Counted from the stretch's first letter, positions 31,239-40,713 are shown. The stretch is DNA of 64,000 nucleotides from Bradyrhizobium sp. CER78 (GCF_029846235.1 NZ_JARVWP010000011.1:1-64000), one strand, 5' to 3'. The notes: generated by a model not told the origin, from the letters alone. Translations and numbers: made by a program.

Positions 31239-31282
31239 AGCGGGGCCCCCGCTACCACGGGTCACGATTTTCCACAGCCGGC

Positions 31283-32899
31283 TTACCGAAAATCGGCGGC
31301 AATGAAGTGGGTGACCTTGGGCTCGGCTACGGCACCGAATTCGCGGACGGCGTCCTGAACGGCCCTATCGGCATTGGTCACGCGCTGGTGTTGGCGGAGG
31401 TGCTCGAGCCATGACGCGACCATGAATGTCTCCAGAAAGCGCCCGCTCTCGGCGGCATCCTCGAAGACGTCCCAGGAATATGCGCCGTCGCGTCTTCGTT
31501 GTTGTTCCAAAGCTCTGATATAGCCGGGGAAGGCGTCACGGCGCTCTGGAACGATGCGGTACTCGATCGTAACCAGGACGGGCCCGCGGTCGGCGTCTGC
31601 CTCGATCGCCAGGACGGGTGCCGGCCAATGCATCGAGGGCGCAAGATCGACTCCTGCACCTGTTTGAAGCTTCCAACGCCAGGTGAGCGCGACTCCTGCG
31701 ATGGCGCCTGCGGCGGCGAGGAAGTGCGCTGCCGGCAAGCCAAGTCCCGAGGCGAACTGCCCCCATAGCGCGCTGCCCGCGGTCATCGCGCCGAAGAACA
31801 CGGTGACGAACATGGCCAAGCCGCGGCCGCGGACCCAATCGGGCAGCGAGACCTGAACCGAGACGTTGATTGTCGCGAGGACGGCGATCCATGAGATGCC
31901 CGCAATCAGGCAAGCCGCAAGTCCGCTCGCCGCGAGATGAACTGTGCCGAGAAGGACTAGACTGAGCGCCGTGCCGGCGGTGCCGGCTGCGACCAGCCGG
32001 TCCGGTCCGAGGGTCTTCATCCATGGCAGCGCGAAGGCACCAGCGACGGCACCGACGCCGATGGCTCCGAGCAGCATGCCGTAGAGCTCCGGACCACCGG
32101 CGATCTGATTGCGCGCGACGAGCGGGAGCAGCGCCCAATAGGCGCTCGCGAAGAAGAAGAACGCCACCGCCCTGACGAGCGTGGCACGCAAGTTCGAGTT
32201 GAACCGCGCGTGGCGGAAGCCGATCACCATGGCGCCGACGAGACGTTCTGGCGGGAGCCGACTTCCCTGAGAGGACACGGGGCGCCACCAGAGCAGGGCG
32301 CCAATCACGGCGAAGTTGCTTAGCGCGTTGATCCAGAATGGTGCCGCGATGCCCAATCCGCCGATGACCACGCCGCCCAGCGCCGGTCCGATAGCCCTGC
32401 TGATGTTGACGCCTACGCCGTTGCTGGCGACTGCCGCCGCCAGGTCCTCCTTCGGGACCAACTGAGGGACGACCGACTGCCATGCTGGGGCCGTGAATGC
32501 CGCGCCGGCGCCGAGCAGGAACGTGAACAGCAACAGGATGGGCGGAGTGACGAGGTTAAGTCCGACGAGCACCGCGCTTGCTGCGGCGACGATCGTAAGC
32601 GCGATCTCGCAGCCGATCAGGAACCGACGCTTGTCGACGGTGTCCGCCAGCGCGCCAGCCGGTAGCGCGAACAGGAACATCGGCAGGCTGCTCGCAACCT
32701 GGACCAAGGAGACGGTGAGCGGATCGGCGTCGAGGCTGGTCATCAGCCATCCGGACGCCGCGTTGTACATCCAGGTGCCGACGTTGGCGACCACGGTCGC
32801 GATCCACACGACTGTGAACGTCGTATGCCGAAACGCGATCCAGGGGGAGGCGTTGCGTGCTGTGGACGATATATCTGCCTTTCCGTTGGATAGGCGCAT
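31283..32899 (-). CDS. MFS exporter with C-terminal ABM-like domain
   Basis: A 538-residue inner-membrane transporter of the EntS-like MFS_3 type. Residues about 20-410 have about twelve hydrophobic helices, including FALPAGALADTVDKRRFLIG (the conserved loop between helices 2 and 3) and ISRAIGPALGGVVIGGLG. Residues about 440-535 are soluble and look like an antibiotic-biosynthesis-monooxygenase-type ferredoxin-like fold (VTIEYRIVPERRDAF, then FMVASWLEHLRQHQR). This fusion is known in MFS_3 proteins. The likely role is efflux of a small organic compound. It is the last gene of a leftward group with the metallo-hydrolase (84 bases upstream) and the alpha/beta hydrolase. Confidence 0.85.
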   Translation of the reverse strand: MRLSNGKADISSTARNASPWIAFRHTTFTVVWIATVVANVGTWMYNAASGWLMTSLDADPLTVSLVQVASSLPMFLFALPAGALADTVDKRRFLIGCEIALTIVAAASAVLVGLNLVTPPILLLFTFLLGAGAAFTAPAWQSVVPQLVPKEDLAAAVASNGVGVNISRAIGPALGGVVIGGLGIAAPFWINALSNFAVIGALLWWRPVSSQGSRLPPERLVGAMVIGFRHARFNSNLRATLVRAVAFFFFASAYWALLPLVARNQIAGGPELYGMLLGAIGVGAVAGAFALPWMKTLGPDRLVAAGTAGTALSLVLLGTVHLAASGLAACLIAGISWIAVLATINVSVQVSLPDWVRGRGLAMFVTVFFGAMTAGSALWGQFASGLGLPAAHFLAAAGAIAGVALTWRWKLQTGAGVDLAPSMHWPAPVLAIEADADRGPVLVTIEYRIVPERRDAFPGYIRALEQQRRRDGAYSWDVFEDAAESGRFLETFMVASWLEHLRQHQRVTNADRAVQDAVREFGAVAEPKVTHFIAADFR

Positions 32900-32983
32900 C
32901 GCAATGCCTCAACTGTTTTGAAATCTGCCAGCAAGGTCGACGGCGCCGGCCCCCGAGGCTCAAGAGGAGACCCGAGCTGCGCG

Positions 32984-34000
32984 TCAGTCACTCGGTCGCT
33001 TGAGCACCGTGGTGTAGTTCGCAGGCAACCATTCGAACCGGCCATCTATTGAGCGGATGTGCCCGATTCCTGGAAACGCAATATGAGCCGCCGCGATCCA
33101 GGTCGAAGTCCCGGCGGCTCGAGCGAACATCGCAGTGCGTTCGGCCTCTGCGGTGAACGGGTCGCTATCGTAAGTCACCGTGACGGCGGGGTCAGGAAAC
33201 TGGATCGGGGCGACGTGAACGAGATCGCCCCACACCAGAAGTGTCTTTCCCTCACTCGAGATTTCGTACGACGTGTGGCCTGGCGTGTGCCCGGGCGTAG
33301 GAACCGCACGGATCCCCGGTGAGAGGTCCTGGCCTTCCGAGAAGGGCTTCAGCCGACCCGATTCCATATAGGGCTTCAACGAAGCGCGATCGCCTTCGAA
33401 CATCGGCTTAAGGAATTTGGGAGCTTCGCCTTCGTTCTTGACATTGAGCCAGTAGTCGAGGTCCTTCTGGTTGACCCTGACGATCGCATTGGGAAACGCG
33501 GGCTTTCCTTGAGGAGCGATGCCACCGACGTGGTCTGCATGAAGGTGCGTCAGATAGATTTCGTCGATTTGCTCCGGCTTGTATCCGGCTGCTTGAAGGT
33601 TCTCCAGCAGGTGTCCGCAGCATGCGCCGTAGAGACTGCCGGCGCCGCTGTCGATCAGGATGAGCTTCTCTCCCGTGTTCACCAGGAAGGCGTTGATCGA
33701 GCCCTCCACGGGAGCGGAGAGATCGGACGCTGCAAGCAGGGCCTCTGCTTTGCCGGGATGACTCTCCGCGAGCTTCATAGCCTTCCGGTCTCCGCCGGGC
33801 ATGGTCTCGTTCCTCGTCATCACTTCGTGAACCGGGAAAGGATGGGTGCCGTCGAGCAAAGCTGTTATTTCCACCTGACCAAGCATCATTCGGTAGAAGC
33901 CCGGTGCCTGGGTGCGGACCTGCGGCGCACCGGCATGCGCCTGCTCATGAGACAACAGGGATACGAACCCCAACAGCGCGACGGTGCGGATCAGCTTCAT
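32984..34000 (-). CDS. Secreted MBL-fold metallo-hydrolase
   Basis: A 338-residue metallo-beta-lactamase-fold hydrolase with a signal peptide (VALLGFVSLLSHEQAHA, cut near residue 23), so periplasmic. The di-metal site is clear: THLHADHVGG (His152, His154, Asp156, His157), a downstream His in PTPGHTPGHTSY, an Asp in VWGDLVH and a C-terminal His in AAAHIAFPG. Length and sequence style fit the methyl-parathion-hydrolase/quorum-quenching lactonase branch; the substrate cannot be told. The gene lies 38 bases past the alpha/beta hydrolase stop and upstream of the MFS gene, probably one transcript. Confidence 0.85.
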   Translation of the reverse strand: MKLIRTVALLGFVSLLSHEQAHAGAPQVRTQAPGFYRMMLGQVEITALLDGTHPFPVHEVMTRNETMPGGDRKAMKLAESHPGKAEALLAASDLSAPVEGSINAFLVNTGEKLILIDSGAGSLYGACCGHLLENLQAAGYKPEQIDEIYLTHLHADHVGGIAPQGKPAFPNAIVRVNQKDLDYWLNVKNEGEAPKFLKPMFEGDRASLKPYMESGRLKPFSEGQDLSPGIRAVPTPGHTPGHTSYEISSEGKTLLVWGDLVHVAPIQFPDPAVTVTYDSDPFTAEAERTAMFARAAGTSTWIAAAHIAFPGIGHIRSIDGRFEWLPANYTTVLKRPSD

Positions 34001-34038
34001 TTTCGTCTCCTCATCTTCGGGGGCCAGTCATCGGCGTC

Positions 34039-34941
34039 TTAGCCGTTCCAGCCGTTCAGGAAATCGAGAAGAAGCCTGTTGACCGCTTCCGGCTGTTCTT
34101 CTTGCGGAAGATGGCCGCAGCGTTCGATCGGAGCCACGGTGAGATTCTCCGCCATCTCGCTCCAGATCGCCTTCATGTCGAACAGGCGTCCGACGGCACC
34201 GAAATCCTCTCCCCAAAGCGAAAGTACAGGGCACCGGATCTTCTGCTCGGCGTCCTCGATGTCCTGAGCAACGTCTTCCGCGCTGGCGCGATAGTCCGAC
34301 ATCGCGCCTCGCACCGCGCCAGGCGCGCTGTAGGCTTTGACGTAGGTCTCAAACGCTTCGCCGGAGATCGTCATCGGGTCGTGACACCATTCGGAGAAGA
34401 AGTGGCGAAGCCAGATGCTCTCTCGTCCCGCGATCAATGCCTCCGGCAAGTCGGGGATTTGGTGAAACATGAAGAACCAGTATTCGCGGGCGATCTTCGC
34501 GTTCATTTCGCGCCCGACAATGCGGGTCGGAACGTTGTCCATGACGACGAGGCGGTCGACCAGTTCGGGGTGATCCTTGACGAAACGGGTCGCGACCCGT
34601 GCGCCGCGATCGTGTCCGATCAGAGCGACACGCCCGATGCCAAGCGTCTTCAAGAGCTCGACGATGTCGTTGGCCATCGTCCTCTTGTCGTAGCCGTTCG
34701 AGGGCTTGTCGGTCTCGCCGTATCCGCGCAGATCCGGCGCTATCACCCTATAGTAAGAGGAAAGAGCCGGTATCTGGAAACGCCAGGCGAAGCTAGTCTC
34801 GGGGAAGCCATGTAACAGGACTACCGGGGGGCCAGCCCCGGCCTCCAGATAGAATTGGCGAATGCCGTTTGCCCGGCACGTGGCTCGACGAATGCTGGTC
34901 ACCGATCTCATGCCCCGGCTTGCAAGGTTTCGAGGCGCCAT
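34039..34941 (-). CDS. Alpha/beta hydrolase, epoxide hydrolase/dehalogenase type
   Basis: A 300-residue alpha/beta hydrolase. Motifs in order are the oxyanion HGFPETSFAW, APDLRGYGETDKP, and the nucleophile elbow ALIGHDRGARVA with Asp111 as the nucleophile, which marks the epoxide hydrolase and haloacetate/haloalkane dehalogenase group. The C-terminal catalytic His is in ERCGHLPQEEQPEAVN. The start is uncertain: 34941 (used), 34911 or a long form from 35076; the family core begins just after 34911. It is the first gene of the leftward hydrolase-MBL-MFS group. It has no signal peptide, so it is cytoplasmic. Confidence 0.82.
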   Translation of the reverse strand: MAPRNLASRGMRSVTSIRRATCRANGIRQFYLEAGAGPPVVLLHGFPETSFAWRFQIPALSSYYRVIAPDLRGYGETDKPSNGYDKRTMANDIVELLKTLGIGRVALIGHDRGARVATRFVKDHPELVDRLVVMDNVPTRIVGREMNAKIAREYWFFMFHQIPDLPEALIAGRESIWLRHFFSEWCHDPMTISGEAFETYVKAYSAPGAVRGAMSDYRASAEDVAQDIEDAEQKIRCPVLSLWGEDFGAVGRLFDMKAIWSEMAENLTVAPIERCGHLPQEEQPEAVNRLLLDFLNGWNG

Positions 34942-35045
34942 CCTTCGTGAAGTCGATCGGGACTGATTGCAGGCTTTGACGACGCTTTGTACAATTGCGT
35001 CGCAGAAGCAGCGAAATCGCCAGCCTCGTACCGAATTTTGCCCTG

Positions 35046-36128
35046 ATGGCGGTTCCGTTACCGGGAGAAAGTCCAAGACTCAGTGGTGATGTTCGGGATT
35101 ACGTAGCCGAAACGACCGGTAACTGGAGCCAAAGGGAGGACCCGTTACGTGAATATCACAGGCCGAACGGACCGCCTCAGGCCTCCGCATTGGACAGCCA
35201 TTACGTGAACGCACGGGGACTCCATCACGTTACGACGATCATCAGCGACGTACGTCGCTCCGCCGACTTCTATGTGGGTGTGCTCGGGCTCAAGCGGGTC
35301 AAGAAAACTGTCTGCTACGACGACCCCGGCAGTTATCACGTGTACTACGGCGACGACCTCGGAAATCCGGGCGCCGTGATAAGCACGCTCGCCTGGAATT
35401 GCGTGACACCAGGGATGACCGGTGCCGGCGAGGTTGTGCAGGCCGCATTCCGCATCGCACCGAATTCGCTCGATTGGTGGGCGGATCGGCTCGAATCCTC
35501 CGGTGTATCCAGTCGATTGGAAGTGTCGCCCTTCAGGGAGCGCATGCTCTGTTTCGCGGATCCCGACGGTACGGCGCTATCTTTGATCGAGACGTGGGAT
35601 GCAAAGTCGGGGCAAGCGGGCCAAAACTCAATGGCCGATCGCTCGTTGCGCGGCCTTCATGGTGTTACGCTGAACGTCCGCGAGGAGGATGCGACCATCG
35701 ACATCCTCCAGAAGGTATTCGATTTCCAACTGGTCTCTCAGAAGGATGGGACCATGCGCTTCCTGGCTCATGACGGCCCGGGCGGCACGATCATGCTGCG
35801 CATGATCGGCAAGTCTTCGCGGGGGCGCCTCGGCGGTGGCACCATCCGGCACGTCGCCTTCCGATCGAGGGATCTCGATGACCGGTCGCAAATGGTCGAG
35901 AAACTTCGGTCGACGTACGGCATTGTAGTGAGCGATCCCATCGAGCGAACCTACCTGAACGCGGTCGGCTTTCGAGCGCCCTGTGGCGTCCTTTTCGAGA
36001 TTGCGACCGATGGTCCGGGATTTACCGTCGACGAGAGGCGGGAGCAGCTGGGCGAAAAATTGCAACTGCCGGCATTTCTGGAAGAACGTCGTGTCGAGTT
36101 GCAGGCAATTCTGCCCCCGCTCGATTGA
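35046..36128 (+). CDS. VOC ring-cleaving dioxygenase (MhqO-like)
   Basis: A 360-residue two-module vicinal-oxygen-chelate protein. Metal ligands are visible in GLHHVTTI (module 1), TIRHVAFRS (module 2) and GVLFEIATDGPGF (Glu). The RVKKTVCYDDPGSYHVYYGD stretch matches MhqO of Bacillus, which acts against hydroquinones. Family members are about 310-320 residues, so the real start may lie further in; ATG 35046 is the first ATG, a TTG lies at 34995, and a GTG at 35205 would give family length. A paralogue is at 47160. The gene is divergent from the alpha/beta hydrolase and convergent with the LysR gene at 36178. Confidence 0.83.
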   Translation: MAVPLPGESPRLSGDVRDYVAETTGNWSQREDPLREYHRPNGPPQASALDSHYVNARGLHHVTTIISDVRRSADFYVGVLGLKRVKKTVCYDDPGSYHVYYGDDLGNPGAVISTLAWNCVTPGMTGAGEVVQAAFRIAPNSLDWWADRLESSGVSSRLEVSPFRERMLCFADPDGTALSLIETWDAKSGQAGQNSMADRSLRGLHGVTLNVREEDATIDILQKVFDFQLVSQKDGTMRFLAHDGPGGTIMLRMIGKSSRGRLGGGTIRHVAFRSRDLDDRSQMVEKLRSTYGIVVSDPIERTYLNAVGFRAPCGVLFEIATDGPGFTVDERREQLGEKLQLPAFLEERRVELQAILPPLD

Positions 36129-36177
36129 TGGATGCCACGACCATTGTTTGCCCAAGGAAGGCGGGCTCGGCGCCGGC

Positions 36178-37086
36178 CTAAGTTGCCTTTCCTTCGATAA
36201 AATCGGTGAGGCGAGGGCAGACGAAGTCGAGAAATGCTCTTACGCGAAAGGGCAGGCGAGGCCCTCCGTGATAGAGCGCGTGAATCTGCTCATCGTCGCC
36301 TACCGTGCCCTCGAGGACTTCGACCAGACGGCCAGCCGCGATATCGTCTCGGACGTGATAGTCGGCGAGCCGGGCAAGGCCGACACCTGCAATTGCCATT
36401 CGCCGCAAGGTTTGTGCATTGTTCGCGACCAGCGGACCGTCGACCGCCCGATCGACGATTCGGCCGCTTTCCTTCAGAGGCCAAACCGGTGCGGAGCGTC
36501 GGAAATTGAAACCCAAGCAGCGGTGACGGGAAAGATCCTGGATCCTTTTTGGTTCGCCCAAGCGGTCGAGGTAGCCGGGAGACGCGACGATCCTTCTTTT
36601 GACGATCCCGATGCGTCGGGCGATCATCGCGGAGTCCTGTAAGGGGCCGACGCGGATGGCGACATCGGTTCGGTCGAGGTACAGATCGATGATCTCGTCC
36701 GAGAGCGAGAGGTCGACCACTATGTCGGGATGGGCTTCCCAGAAAGCGGGAAGCAGGGGTTCGAGGCCGAGGATACCGAAGGAAACCGTGCAATTGACAC
36801 GGATCGTCCCGCCTGCCAGCCCTGCACCCTGAGAAATATCCCGTTCGATGCCGTCGAGCTCGGCCAGTAGTGCGAGGCTTTTATCATAATATATATGACC
36901 CTCTGACGTTAGCACCAGCCGGCGCGTCGAACGCTCGAACAGTCTGACGCCGAGCCTTGCCTCCATTCTTGCGATTAGCTTGCTGACGGTGGACGGCGTC
37001 ATCAAGAGCCGTCGGGCGGCTTCCGAATAGCTTCCAGCATCTACCACCCGGAGGAAGACCTGCATTTCTCCGATTCGATTATCCAT
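36178..37086 (-). CDS. LysR family transcriptional regulator
   Basis: A 302-residue LysR regulator. The N-terminal winged helix is typical (MQVFLRVVDAGSYSEAARRL, then MTPSTVSKLIARMEARLGVR and LFERSTRRLVLTSEG). A periplasmic-binding-like effector domain follows (CLGFNFRRSAPVWPLKESGR). It is of the subgroup controlling detoxification genes, acting as a DNA-bound tetramer. It is divergent from the AraC gene (255 bases between) and convergent with the VOC gene. Candidate targets are the VOC or hydrolase groups nearby; no T-N11-A site was assigned. Confidence 0.9.
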   Translation of the reverse strand: MDNRIGEMQVFLRVVDAGSYSEAARRLLMTPSTVSKLIARMEARLGVRLFERSTRRLVLTSEGHIYYDKSLALLAELDGIERDISQGAGLAGGTIRVNCTVSFGILGLEPLLPAFWEAHPDIVVDLSLSDEIIDLYLDRTDVAIRVGPLQDSAMIARRIGIVKRRIVASPGYLDRLGEPKRIQDLSRHRCLGFNFRRSAPVWPLKESGRIVDRAVDGPLVANNAQTLRRMAIAGVGLARLADYHVRDDIAAGRLVEVLEGTVGDDEQIHALYHGGPRLPFRVRAFLDFVCPRLTDFIEGKAT

Positions 37087-37341
37087 TGGTCGCCCACCTG
37101 TGAAGTCGTTTCACAGATAATGTGGAACTTGGGAGGATTATCAAGTCCGGTTTCCGTCACGTATCCTGCCTTAACGTTTCTTTTTGCTGACTTCTCACGT
37201 GTGCGGCTTGCCGGTAGCTTTGCGGATCGGCAACTTGAACGACGGCGAGGAACTGGACTATCTACGCCCGTTCGATAGACGCGGCATTCTTCGAGGGCCC
37301 GTGATCGGCAGCATATCGAACGACGGATCGATTGGACGCCA

Positions 37342-38268
37342 ATGATGGAAGAGTCTGGTATCGCGTCTGACGGCTTCTATGGGCGTCGCCTCAGTCAGCA
37401 CCTCGGAATGGAGGGCGATTGTCTGTTGCGGATCAATCGCGAAGGACAGTTGGCGCTCGCAGTGACCCGCCTGACCTGCTCCCGCTTCGTTCGTGAACGG
37501 ACCGCGGCGATTCCTTCCGAACCGGCTTTCAGCATCCTGCACCAGCTCGGCGATCTCGAGAGGCACTCCTGCTGGCTCGCCGGACGACCGAGCTATTCGG
37601 GCACTTTCGGCGCGGGGACGGTCAGTGTGATCGATCTTCGCGACAACCCGCAATGCGAGTTCAAGGGACCGTTCGACGCTCTTCAATATTATGTTCCACG
37701 GAGGGCTCTGGACGAGTTCGCTCGGGAGCATGGAGCCAGGCCGATTTCAACGCTCAAATGGAGCAGGGATCAGCGTGACCCCTTCCTGTCGACGCTGTCG
37801 AGCGTTCTGCTCAGCGCAGTGGAGCAGGATCCGACAACCAATCAGCTCTTTATCGACCAGATCGGGCTGAGTCTGCTGGCCCACTTCGCACAAACCTACG
37901 GCGGCATGCGGCCGAGCGACGGGGTCTCAGGCGGAGGGCTCGCACCGTGGCAAGAGCGACGGGCCAAGGAGATCATGCGGACGCGCCTTGCCAGCAATCT
38001 GGCGATTGCTGACGTCGCCGCGGAATGCAAGTTGACGCCGAGCCACTTCGCGAGGTCGTTCCGGCGCAGCACGGGCGTCGCTCCGCACGAATTCCTGTCC
38101 CAGCTTCGCATCGACGAGGCCAAGCGCCTGATGCTGACCACGAAGCTTCCGCTCGCCGACATCGCGCTCATCTGCGGTTTCGGCGACCAGAGCTACTTTA
38201 CCAGAGTGTTCTCCCGCAGCGTCGGCGCCAGCCCTGGGGCCTGGCGAAGGGCCCGCTCCGAGGGCTGA
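37342..38268 (+). CDS. AraC family transcriptional regulator
   Basis: A 308-residue regulator. The N-terminal 190 residues are a variable cupin-like effector domain (QLGDLERHSCWLAGRPSYSG). The C-terminal pair of helix-turn-helix motifs spans about 205-300: ASNLAIADVAAECKLTPSHF and LPLADIALICGFGDQSYFTR, ending FSRSVGASPGAWRR. Two adjacent Met codons open the frame. It faces the cysteine hydrolase and haloperoxidase pair (38286-39750) and lies just ahead of the rightward operon at 40063, so it may control either. Confidence 0.9.
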   Translation: MMEESGIASDGFYGRRLSQHLGMEGDCLLRINREGQLALAVTRLTCSRFVRERTAAIPSEPAFSILHQLGDLERHSCWLAGRPSYSGTFGAGTVSVIDLRDNPQCEFKGPFDALQYYVPRRALDEFAREHGARPISTLKWSRDQRDPFLSTLSSVLLSAVEQDPTTNQLFIDQIGLSLLAHFAQTYGGMRPSDGVSGGGLAPWQERRAKEIMRTRLASNLAIADVAAECKLTPSHFARSFRRSTGVAPHEFLSQLRIDEAKRLMLTTKLPLADIALICGFGDQSYFTRVFSRSVGASPGAWRRARSEG

Positions 38269-38285
38269 CTGGAACGCGACCCCTC

Positions 38286-38918
38286 TTAGGCGGGACGGAT
38301 CATGTCGCGGGCGTAGGCCAAGCCGATTCCGTATCCTCCAGCATGAGATTCGACGATGGCGCGTGCGCCATCGTATGTTTCATGCCTCGTCCAGTCGCGC
38401 TGCATCTCGAGCAGGACCTGGATCCAGGATGTGAGGTGGGCACCGGCGGCCTGCATCCGGCCGAGGGCCAATTCGTGGCTTGCGGTCGTGAGCCCTCCAC
38501 AGGCGTCGCCGACGACGTAGACTTCCAATCCGGCCGAGAGCGCCGAAATCACCGCAAACGTCACGCAGGCCTCGGTGAGGAGGCCCGAAACGATCAAGCG
38601 GCTTCGACCGGTGCCGAGGACGGCCTCACGCGCCTTGTCGTCCTCCCACACGTTCATGCTGCGCCGGTCGATCGGCTCGACGCCCGGAAGCGCCGACTTG
38701 ACCGCCGGCATCAGCGGACCGCTGTAAACCTTCGTCGCTGAGGTCGAGGCGACGACCGGCAGGCCGAACACCGTCGCGGTCTTGGCGAGCGCGACGACGT
38801 TGTTCATGAGAACCTGCCGGTCGATCGAACCCACACCGAATGCCAGGCCGGCCTGTTGGTCGACCAGAAGCAGGGCGCAGTCCTTCGGCTCGAGCAGATG
38901 AAGTGGGTTCGGGGCCAT
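38286..38918 (-). CDS. Cysteine hydrolase, isochorismatase-like (YcaC type)
   Basis: A 210-residue isochorismatase-fold hydrolase. The catalytic Asp20 (ALLLVDQQAGL) and nucleophile Cys118 (GLLTEACVTFA) are present, with YcaC-like IDRRSMNVWED and WTRHETYDGA. Such enzymes hydrolyse amides or N-carbamoyl groups; YcaC's own substrate is unknown. It is cytoplasmic. It lies 13 bases after the stop of the haloperoxidase-like hydrolase on the same strand, so they form an operon. A paralogue is at 40063. Confidence 0.87.
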   Translation of the reverse strand: MAPNPLHLLEPKDCALLLVDQQAGLAFGVGSIDRQVLMNNVVALAKTATVFGLPVVASTSATKVYSGPLMPAVKSALPGVEPIDRRSMNVWEDDKAREAVLGTGRSRLIVSGLLTEACVTFAVISALSAGLEVYVVGDACGGLTTASHELALGRMQAAGAHLTSWIQVLLEMQRDWTRHETYDGARAIVESHAGGYGIGLAYARDMIRPA

Positions 38919-38931
38919 CGATATTCTCCGG

Positions 38932-39750
38932 CTAGCCCTTCAGGAACGCGAGCAGGTCGGCATTGACCTGGTCGGCATGCGTCGTCGCCGTCGCGTGCGG
39001 CGCGCCCGGATACGTCTTCAACTTGGCGCCCTTGATCATCTCGGCAGCCAGCTTGCCCGTATGGGAAAGCGGTACGACCTGATCGTCCTCTCCATGGATC
39101 ACCAAGGTCGGCACGTCGATCTTGGCCATGTCGGGCCGAAAGTCGGTTTCCGAAAAGGCGGTGACACAATCGATGGTCGCCTTGATCGACGCCTGAAGTG
39201 CAATCTGCAAGGTCTGCTTGAACACACCCTGCGATACCTTCATGCCGTGGTTGGTGCCGTAGAAGAGGGGGCTGAAGTCGTCGAGGAATTGTGGACGATC
39301 CTTGACCAGTCCGGCCTTGATGCCGTCGAACACCGACTTGTCGACGCCGTCGTGATCCGCGGTCTTGACGAAGAGAGGTGTCACGGCACTGAGCAGAATG
39401 AACTTGGCGACCCGCGACGTTCCGTGGCGCGCCACGTATCGCGCGATGTCGCCGCCGCCCATGGAGAATCCGACGAGCGTCACATCCTTCAGGTCGAGAT
39501 GCTTGACGAGATCGGCGATGTCATCAGCGAATGTGTCGTAATCGTAGCCAGTCCAGGGTTGGCTCGACCGGCCAAAACCTCTGCGGTCAAATGCGACGGT
39601 TCGGTAGCCGTGCTCCGCGAAAAACAGCATCTGCGCGTCCCACATGTCCGCGCTGAGCGGCCAGCCATGGCTGAACAGGATCGGCTTTCCGCTTCCCCAG
39701 TCCTTGTAATAAAGCTCGGTGCCGTCCCGCAATTTAAGCAAGGCCATCAT
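38932..39750 (-). CDS. Alpha/beta hydrolase, non-heme haloperoxidase-like
   Basis: A 272-residue alpha/beta hydrolase of the cofactor-free chloroperoxidase/esterase group. Motifs are FSHGWPLSADMWDAQM, VAFDRRGFGRSSQP, the nucleophile elbow VGFSMGGGDIARYVARHG (Ser near 95), the acid in IHGEDDQVVPL, and the catalytic His in APHATATTHAD. These enzymes act as esterases and can form peracids that halogenate or oxidise substrates. Two adjacent Met codons (39750, 39747) follow AGGAG; the second has the better spacing. It is cytoplasmic and first in the pair with the YcaC-like gene. Confidence 0.88.
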   Translation of the reverse strand: MMALLKLRDGTELYYKDWGSGKPILFSHGWPLSADMWDAQMLFFAEHGYRTVAFDRRGFGRSSQPWTGYDYDTFADDIADLVKHLDLKDVTLVGFSMGGGDIARYVARHGTSRVAKFILLSAVTPLFVKTADHDGVDKSVFDGIKAGLVKDRPQFLDDFSPLFYGTNHGMKVSQGVFKQTLQIALQASIKATIDCVTAFSETDFRPDMAKIDVPTLVIHGEDDQVVPLSHTGKLAAEMIKGAKLKTYPGAPHATATTHADQVNADLLAFLKG

Positions 39751-40062
39751 TCGCTCCTGTGACGAGGTTGTCGGGACCAGGACGCCATCCTACAGGTCAT
39801 CCGGTTCTTGCGGACAAACTTGCGGTTGGAGCGCGTGCTGGCTTGCACTATCTGCGCGCGCTTTGGACATGCTGGCGATCGCAGACCGGCGCACCAAAGG
39901 GGGACACTCGGCAATTCGTCGCACGAGATGGGTCATCGGGCCGAAGTCCAAGCCGCGACGAAATCGTCCAAGCGTTGGCCGGCACTCAGGGTTCACGATG
40001 GCTCCGCTTGCACCATCCCCATTCGCACAGTCGGCCCACGCCGATTGCCAGGAGACCATCAG
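39751..40062. other. Divergent promoter region
   Basis: The 312 bases between the leftward haloperoxidase pair and the rightward seven-gene operon. It must carry both promoters. An imperfect inverted repeat with TTGCGGTT and GGCTTGCA lies near 39820-39850, but no clear hexamers or known operator were found. A stop-free extension of the downstream gene covers most of it, but the good ribosome site is only at 40050-40054. Confidence 0.35.
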
Positions 40063-40713
40063 ATGTCGAAACTCGATATGCTCACCCCGGACAATTCCGC
40101 CATCGCACTGATCGACTACCAGCCGGCGATGTTTCAAGGCGTTCAGTCGCACGATCGTTTGGTCACCGTCAACAACGTCCAGATTCTCGCGAAGGCGGCC
40201 AAGCTCTTCAAGATTCCGACCGTCCTTACGACGGTAGCCAGAGACTCTTTCTCCGGGCCGTTCATGCCGGAGGTGACATCGCTATTCCCGGAACACGACG
40301 TCATCGATCGTACGTCCATGAATTCGTGGCTCGATGCCAATTTCCGAAAGGCCGTGGCCGCCACCGGCCGCAATAAATTCGTGTTGGCGGGTCTTTGGAC
40401 CGAAGCGTGCGTAATCTTCCCGACGTTGGACATGCTCCGGGAAGGTTACGAAATCTACATTGCCGCCGATGCCTGCGGCGATCTCTCGCTCGAGGCACAC
40501 AATCGCGCCATGGAACGTGCAATCCAAGCGGGCGCCGTTCCGATCACGTCTTCCCAGTACGCCTACGAACTCCAGCAGGACTGGGCGCGCAGCGAGACTT
40601 ACGAAGGAATGATGGACATCCAGCGCGCACATTCGCCGTACGGAATTCAAATCCGCTTCTCCAAATGGGCGCTCGGGGAGCATGCGTCCGAGGGCGGCAC
40701 GAAGGCGGCCTGA
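40063..40713 (+). CDS. Cysteine hydrolase, isochorismatase-like (YcaC type)
   Basis: A 216-residue isochorismatase-fold hydrolase, paralogue of the gene at 38286. It carries catalytic Asp18 (AIALIDYQPAM) and Cys116 (GLWTEACVIFPTL), with IDRTSMNSWLD and ARSETYEGMMDIQ. The start at 40063 follows AGGAGA. It opens a tight rightward operon running to 46428. The reaction is likely amide or carbamoyl hydrolysis; the substrate is unknown. Confidence 0.88.
   Translation: MSKLDMLTPDNSAIALIDYQPAMFQGVQSHDRLVTVNNVQILAKAAKLFKIPTVLTTVARDSFSGPFMPEVTSLFPEHDVIDRTSMNSWLDANFRKAVAATGRNKFVLAGLWTEACVIFPTLDMLREGYEIYIAADACGDLSLEAHNRAMERAIQAGAVPITSSQYAYELQQDWARSETYEGMMDIQRAHSPYGIQIRFSKWALGEHASEGGTKAA

Larger units (their letters stand above)
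30531..31282. other. Intergenic DNA with dispersed repeats
   Basis: About 750 bases between the autotransporter and the convergent MFS gene. No coding frame is convincing. It holds copy 2 of the dispersed repeat (30641-30786), a related short block repeated at 30618-30652 and 31203-31238, a 14-base direct repeat with period 20 (30749-30762, 30769-30782) and a G-run/C-run stretch near 30869-30890 that could form a hairpin. It looks like the scar of a lost mobile element. Confidence 0.45.

Noticed and set aside
35149..35210. Possible 19-codon leader peptide after a GGGAGG site before the VOC core
   Set aside because: It starts with GTG in another frame and ends at once; no attenuator hairpin follows, so the evidence is too thin.
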